Under the pieces are notes generated by a model, which was not told where the DNA came from, ran no database searches, and was given only the letters and a program-made list of their open reading frames with translations. Positions 6,423 to 9,545 of a stretch of DNA of 9,545 nucleotides are shown here, in pieces. The stretch's first letter is position 1, and each line of letters begins with the position of its first letter. A program made the position numbers and the translations under genes. Source of the stretch: Clostridia bacterium (GTDB lineage Bacteria; Bacillota; Clostridia; Oscillospirales; CAG-382); the NCBI GenBank assembly GCA_900757905.1, contig CAAEPN010000133.1, positions 1 to 9,545 of the forward strand. The letters are read 5' to 3'.

Positions 6423-7690
6423 TATACTCCCTCTTTTCCGTCAAAATCAAGAGAAAAATGCAAATTTCCGGATTTATTTCCGTCGATCCACTCTTTTTTC
6501 AATTCTAAGCGTTCCATTTCACCCGGTGCAAGACGCGCTTTTTTGCGGTGAAGGAGAACGTTTTCGCCGTCCTTGACGGTAATGTACGCATTTTTGTACA
6601 CATCTGCCACGCGGAAGAATACCGAAACGTTTCCGCTTTCGGTAATGCGCTGCGGTACGGTGTAGCGCACGCCGTCCGACGCGGAAAGCGCTATTGGCAC
6701 TTCAAGTTTTCCGGCGGTTTCGCCGCGCAAGAAGCGCGCTGCGCCCTTGCCGGCAATTTCCGCTTCTTCGCTGACATAGTCCACAAGATCGTGAACGTGA
6801 AGCACGTTTCCGCAAGAGAATACGCCGGGCATTTCGGTTTCACGGAATTCATCCACCTTTGCGCCGCTTGTTACACGGTCAAGCGCAATGCCTGCGCCGC
6901 GCGTCAACTCGTTTTCCGGAATGAGACCGACCGAATACAAGACCGTGTCGCATTCGATGTATTCTTCTGTGCCGGGAATCGGATTCCGCTTTTCATCCAC
7001 CTTGGCGATCGTTACGCCGGTGACGCGCTTTTCGCCGTGAATCTTCAAGATCGTGTGCGAGAGCTTGAGCGGAATATCGAAATCGTTTAAGCACTGCACA
7101 ATGTTTCGGCTGAGGCCGCCGGAGTAGGGCAGGATCTCGCAGACGGCTTTGACTTTAGCGCCCTCCAGCGTCATGCGGCGCGCCATGATAAGGCCGATGT
7201 CGCCCGAACCTAAGATAACGACGGTCTTTCCGGGCATATAGCCGTCAATGTTGACATATTTTTGTGCCGTTCCGGCGGAATAGACGCCGGCCGGACGGGT
7301 GCCTGCCGTGTTGACCGCACCGCGTGAGCGCTCTCGGCAGCCCATAGCGAGGATGACTGCGCCGGCTTGCACCGAAAAGACGCCCTTTTCTCGGTTGGTC
7401 GCCGTGACGACGCGGTCGTCGGACAGCGATAAAACGGTGCATTCGGTCATAAAGGGAATGCCGTATTCAAGCACCTTTTTTTCGTAGCGATAGGCGTATT
7501 CCGGGCCGGTCAGCTCTTCGCCGAATTTGTGAAGTCCGAATCCGTTGTGGATGCACTGCTTCAAAATGCCGCCTAAATGGCTTTCGCGTTCCAAAATGAG
7601 AATATTCCGTATACCGGCTTCATAGGCGCTTACCGCGGCACTCATGCCGGCCGGGCCGCCGCCGATAATGACAAGATCTTTTTTCATCAT
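6422..7690 (-). CDS. NAD(P)/FAD-dependent oxidoreductase of the glp operon
   Basis: This 422-residue cytoplasmic flavoprotein has the two-dinucleotide pyridine nucleotide-disulfide oxidoreductase fold. The FAD-binding motif GGGPAG is at 10-15 with acidic E34 ending the second strand. GGILKQCIHNGFGL (40-53) and AMGCRERSRGA (115-125) are family-typical segments. The NAD(P)-binding motif GSGDIG is at 161-166, and the second FAD motif (FSCGNVLHVHDLVD) is at 291-304. The C-terminal 90 residues (about 330-422) form an extra beta-rich extension. C46 and C118 are isolated, not a CxxC redox pair, so this is not a thioredoxin reductase. It probably passes electrons between the GlpA-like subunit and NAD(H) or another acceptor; the direction is not known from sequence. 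It lies 34 nt after the GlpA-like gene and overlaps the DUF1667 gene by one base. Two ATG codons stand in tandem (7690, 7687), and aaaggt is rather far upstream (about 12 nt), so the start could be either. Confidence 0.93.
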   Translation of the reverse strand: MMKKDLVIIGGGPAGMSAAVSAYEAGIRNILILERESHLGGILKQCIHNGFGLHKFGEELTGPEYAYRYEKKVLEYGIPFMTECTVLSLSDDRVVTATNREKGVFSVQAGAVILAMGCRERSRGAVNTAGTRPAGVYSAGTAQKYVNIDGYMPGKTVVILGSGDIGLIMARRMTLEGAKVKAVCEILPYSGGLSRNIVQCLNDFDIPLKLSHTILKIHGEKRVTGVTIAKVDEKRNPIPGTEEYIECDTVLYSVGLIPENELTRGAGIALDRVTSGAKVDEFRETEMPGVFSCGNVLHVHDLVDYVSEEAEIAGKGAARFLRGETAGKLEVPIALSASDGVRYTVPQRITESGNVSVFFRVADVYKNAYITVKDGENVLLHRKKARLAPGEMERLELKKEWIDGNKSGNLHFSLDFDGKEGV

Positions 7691-7724
7691 AATATATTGT
7701 CTACCTTTCCTGTAACGATGGCTG

Positions 7725-9152
7725 TTACTTGGTCTTGCCGAGATTCAGCTCGGAACCGGCGCCGAATTTGGTGACCTTTTTAAAGGGAATGCCGGTATAT
7801 TCGGCAATCAGTCCCGCAATGACCGGCGAACAGAAGCCGCCTTGGCAGCGTCCCATGCCGCTGCGCGTGCGGCGCTTGATCCCGTCAAGGTCGCGTGCCG
7901 GAGGATTGACGCGCATAGCGTTGATGATCTCACCCTTTGTGATACCCTCACAGCGGCAGACAATCGTGCCGTAATCGGGATTTTTGCGGATAATGCGGTT
8001 CTTTTGCGCCTGCGTCATTTCGGAAAATTTGTAATAAGCCTTGCGGCGGCCGTTGAAATCGGGATTGCGCTCTGCCGAAAGTCCGGCTTTCCTTAAAAGT
8101 CTTACTACATACTTGGCAAGTGCCGGTGCGCTTGTAAGGCCGGGCGATTCGATTCCGCCGAGCGTCAAAAAGCGGTCAGCCGAAAAGTGAATGATGAAAT
8201 CGCCCGTATCGCCGACTGCGCGAAGCCCGGTAAACGACGTGATGACGCTGCGTAACGGCACACTCGGCGTGTCCTCCAAGGCCTGCGACATGATCTGCGC
8301 AAGTCCTTCGGGCGAGGTGGCCTTGTCGGTCTTGTCGGTAACGTCCGTCGAGGTCGGGCCGAGTAAGAGATTTCCGTCTGCCGTCGGCGAAACAAGAATT
8401 CCTTTGCCCATGGCAGTCGGCGTGCGGAAGATCGTGCGGTCGCAAAGTCCGCCGCTCGCCTTGTCTAAAATCATATATTCGCCGGAACGCGGATGAACGT
8501 GGAACGACGTGTCGCCGACCATGGCGGCTACGGCGTCCGAAAACAGACCGGCACTGTTGACAACAAAGCGTGTTTCAACGGTGCGGCCGTCCGCGGCGCT
8601 TAACGTGTAGTGTTCATCGCTTTTTGCGATCGAGGTCACTTCAAAATTTGTGAGAAGTTCCGCACCGTTGTCCATGGCGTTGCCGGCCGCGGCGATGGTG
8701 AGACCATACGGACATACAATACCGCCGGTCGGTGCGAACAGCGCGCCGACGACTGCGTCGGAAAGCGCCGGTTCGATCTCGTGAACCTGCTTTTTGTCGA
8801 GTATTTGCAAATTCGGCACACCGTTCTGCGCGCCGCGCTCGTAAAGCTCCTCCACGGTTTTCATGTCCGCGTCGTTAAACGCGATTACAAGCGAACCGCT
8901 CGGACGGAATTTTACGCCAAGCGTCTGGCAGACTCCTTTCATCAAGCGGTTGCCCTCCACGTTGAATTTTGCCTTGAGCGAGCCGGGATGTGCATCAAAA
9001 CCGGCATGAACAATGCCGCTGTTGGCCTTGGAGGCGCCCATGGCCACATCGTTTTCTTTTTCGAGCACACAGACCTTTAAGCGAAGCCGCGTAAGCTCGC
9101 GCGCTGTGAGCGCGCCGACTACTCCGCAGCCGATGACGGTAACGTCATACAT
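7725..9152 (-). CDS. GlpA-like FAD-dependent glycerol-3-phosphate dehydrogenase with BFD-like domain
   Basis: This is the first gene of the operon, 475 residues, without signal peptide or membrane segments. The N-terminal DAO-type domain (about 1-370) carries the FAD-binding GCGVVG (8-13), E31 at the end of the second strand, ASKANSGIVHAGFDA (40-54), the second FAD segment FVVNSAGLFSD (196-206), and LGGIESPGLTSAPALAKYV (331-349) near its end. The C-terminal domain (about 395-460) is BFD-like, with C399-R-C401 and C436-x4-C441, which should hold a [2Fe-2S] cluster. E. coli GlpA has the same order but is longer (about 540). Its closest relatives are the glycerol-3-phosphate dehydrogenases of the TM1432 type, also grouped with L-2-hydroxyglutarate oxidases (COG0579), so the substrate is inferred mainly from GlpP in the operon. 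It would oxidise glycerol-3-phosphate to dihydroxyacetone phosphate. The ATG has aaaggaag 6-8 nt upstream. Expression should depend on readthrough of the leader terminator. Confidence 0.92.
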   Translation of the reverse strand: MYDVTVIGCGVVGALTARELTRLRLKVCVLEKENDVAMGASKANSGIVHAGFDAHPGSLKAKFNVEGNRLMKGVCQTLGVKFRPSGSLVIAFNDADMKTVEELYERGAQNGVPNLQILDKKQVHEIEPALSDAVVGALFAPTGGIVCPYGLTIAAAGNAMDNGAELLTNFEVTSIAKSDEHYTLSAADGRTVETRFVVNSAGLFSDAVAAMVGDTSFHVHPRSGEYMILDKASGGLCDRTIFRTPTAMGKGILVSPTADGNLLLGPTSTDVTDKTDKATSPEGLAQIMSQALEDTPSVPLRSVITSFTGLRAVGDTGDFIIHFSADRFLTLGGIESPGLTSAPALAKYVVRLLRKAGLSAERNPDFNGRRKAYYKFSEMTQAQKNRIIRKNPDYGTIVCRCEGITKGEIINAMRVNPPARDLDGIKRRTRSGMGRCQGGFCSPVIAGLIAEYTGIPFKKVTKFGAGSELNLGKTK

Positions 9153-9215
9153 AACTATCTTCCTTTCAAAAATGTACGTTTATTATAGAAGTGCGCATTT
9201 GTGATTTCTTTATGC

Positions 9216-9275
9216 AAAATAAAAAAAGCCGCGACAAAACAAAGAAGCCTTCGCTTCTTTGTTTCAGCCGTGACT
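9216..9275 (-). terminator. Leader terminator (attenuator) of the glp operon, probable GlpP target
   Basis: Between promoter and first gene, the minus strand forms a perfect 12-bp stem (9253-9264 with 9237-9248) and a 4-nt loop. The stem can be lengthened with G-U pairs, one bulge and one mismatch (gagtcacggctg at 9265-9275 with tgtcgcggc at 9228-9236), so it runs straight into seven T (9221-9227) and a second T-rich patch. The leader would be about 150 nt. This position, upstream of a glp operon that itself encodes GlpP, matches the GlpP-controlled glpD leader known from Bacillus subtilis. The terminator is directly visible; GlpP binding is inferred. I found no strong competing antiterminator hairpin. 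Confidence 0.8.
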
Positions 9276-9310
9276 CAAAATCTCAAACACGTTCTATAAA
9301 GTTTGTATCT

Positions 9311-9339
9311 ATTATAGTACGAAAACAGGAAATTGTCAA
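9311..9339 (-). promoter_or_regulatory. Consensus promoter of the glp operon
   Basis: On the minus strand, TTGACA (9334-9339) and TATAAT (9311-9316) are exact consensus matches 17 bp apart, placing the start site near 9304. Such a strong promoter fits control after initiation, at the leader terminator, as well as or instead of repression. Confidence 0.9.
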
Positions 9340-9365
9340 GTAGCAACAGCAATTTTTCTGCACTT

Positions 9366-9418
9366 CCGATTTTCGGCATTTTTGTGTGATAATCGGTCAC
9401 AAAATCATGAAAATCGGT
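9366..9418. promoter_or_regulatory. Dyad-rich candidate control region in divergent intergenic DNA
   Basis: The heptamer aatcggt occurs at 9391-9397 and 9412-9418, exactly 21 bp apart (two helical turns), with an inverted, near-identical copy inside the dyad ccgattttcgg (9366-9376). Overlapping these is an inverted repeat, ttttgtg (9380-9386) and cacaaaa (9398-9404); read in another register it is TGTGA-N7-TCACA (9385-9401), one base wider than a CRP-type site and not the Rex spacing. It lies 27-79 bp upstream of the glp -35 box and could serve either divergent promoter. No regulator is identified. The stretch 9419-9506 shows nothing else. Confidence 0.35.
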
Positions 9419-9506
9419 ATTTATCCGGTGTGTTCAAATAAAATTCATTGATATATGCGATATGATACATAAGTTAACTGCTTATTGTAAAATAATCCGG
9501 ATAATA

Positions 9507-9535
9507 TTGACATTATGGCAATAAAAGTGTATAAT
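9507..9535 (+). promoter_or_regulatory. Divergent consensus promoter at right edge
   Basis: On the plus strand, TTGACA (9507-9512) and TATAAT (9530-9535) are exact consensus matches separated by 17 bp. The start site would fall near 9542, so the driven gene lies outside the window. It is divergent from the glp operon; glpF, glpK or a regulator would be natural candidates, but nothing in view shows which. Confidence 0.82.
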
Positions 9536-9545
9536 TATTTATACA

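Noticed and set aside
6548..7090. Plus-strand reading frame of 180 codons opposite the NAD/FAD oxidoreductase
   Set aside because: Antisense to a gene with unmistakable flavoprotein motifs; its sequence has no family features.
9181..9186. TATAAT-like element (tataata on the minus strand) just before the ribosome binding site of the GlpA-like gene
   Set aside because: No recognisable -35 at the right spacing; it would bypass the leader terminator but the evidence is too weak.
9380..9404. Rex or CRP binding site
   Set aside because: TTGTG and CACAA are present, but the 11-bp gap does not fit the Rex spacing of 8, and TGTGA/TCACA are separated by 7 instead of the 6 expected for CRP.

Overview
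The window looks like chromosome from an anaerobic Bacillota (Clostridia, probably an Oscillospiraceae-type gut lineage). The reasons are three exact TTGACA-N17-TATAAT promoters, strong AGGAG-type ribosome binding sites, intrinsic terminators, a Firmicutes-style modular secreted protein, and a glycerol-3-phosphate module of the kind found in Clostridia and Thermotoga. The taxon is inferred from gene content, not from a marker gene. All six protein-coding genes are on the minus strand. No tRNA, rRNA, CRISPR array or insertion sequence was seen.

Region by region. Positions 1-223 hold a cluster of inverted repeats, ending in a strong hairpin that would work as a terminator for rightward transcription. 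Positions 224-1378 encode a membrane GGDEF protein (putative diguanylate cyclase, with AGDEF in place of GGDEF). A roughly 200-nt leader with some potential structure precedes it. Positions 1740-5153 encode a large secreted modular protein with a signal peptide and internally repeated beta-domain units; its own consensus promoter lies at 5188-5216 and its terminator at 1673-1714. Positions 5464-9152 form one four-gene operon: a GlpA-like FAD oxidoreductase with a C-terminal BFD-like [2Fe-2S] domain, a second NAD/FAD oxidoreductase, a small DUF1667 (CxxC) protein, and the antiterminator GlpP. The right end (9153-9545) holds the operon leader and promoter, dyad-rich intergenic DNA, and a divergent plus-strand promoter at the very edge.

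How the genes work together. The first three operon genes probably form a soluble or weakly associated glycerol-3-phosphate dehydrogenase-type electron-transfer complex, parallel to GlpABC but with the small four-cysteine DUF1667 protein where GlpC would be. The last gene, GlpP, is a glycerol-3-phosphate-sensing antiterminator. The operon leader contains an intrinsic terminator between a perfect promoter and the first start codon, which is the kind of element GlpP acts on. The sequence therefore suggests a self-controlled antitermination loop. glpF and glpK are not in the window.

The GGDEF gene and the secreted-protein gene are neighbours but separate transcription units, so a functional link is only a guess. 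Nothing here is clearly a wholly new system. The most rewarding items are the glp module with its attenuated leader, the architecture of the secreted protein, and the unexplained structured DNA at 1-170, 1470-1542, 5237-5263 and 9366-9418.
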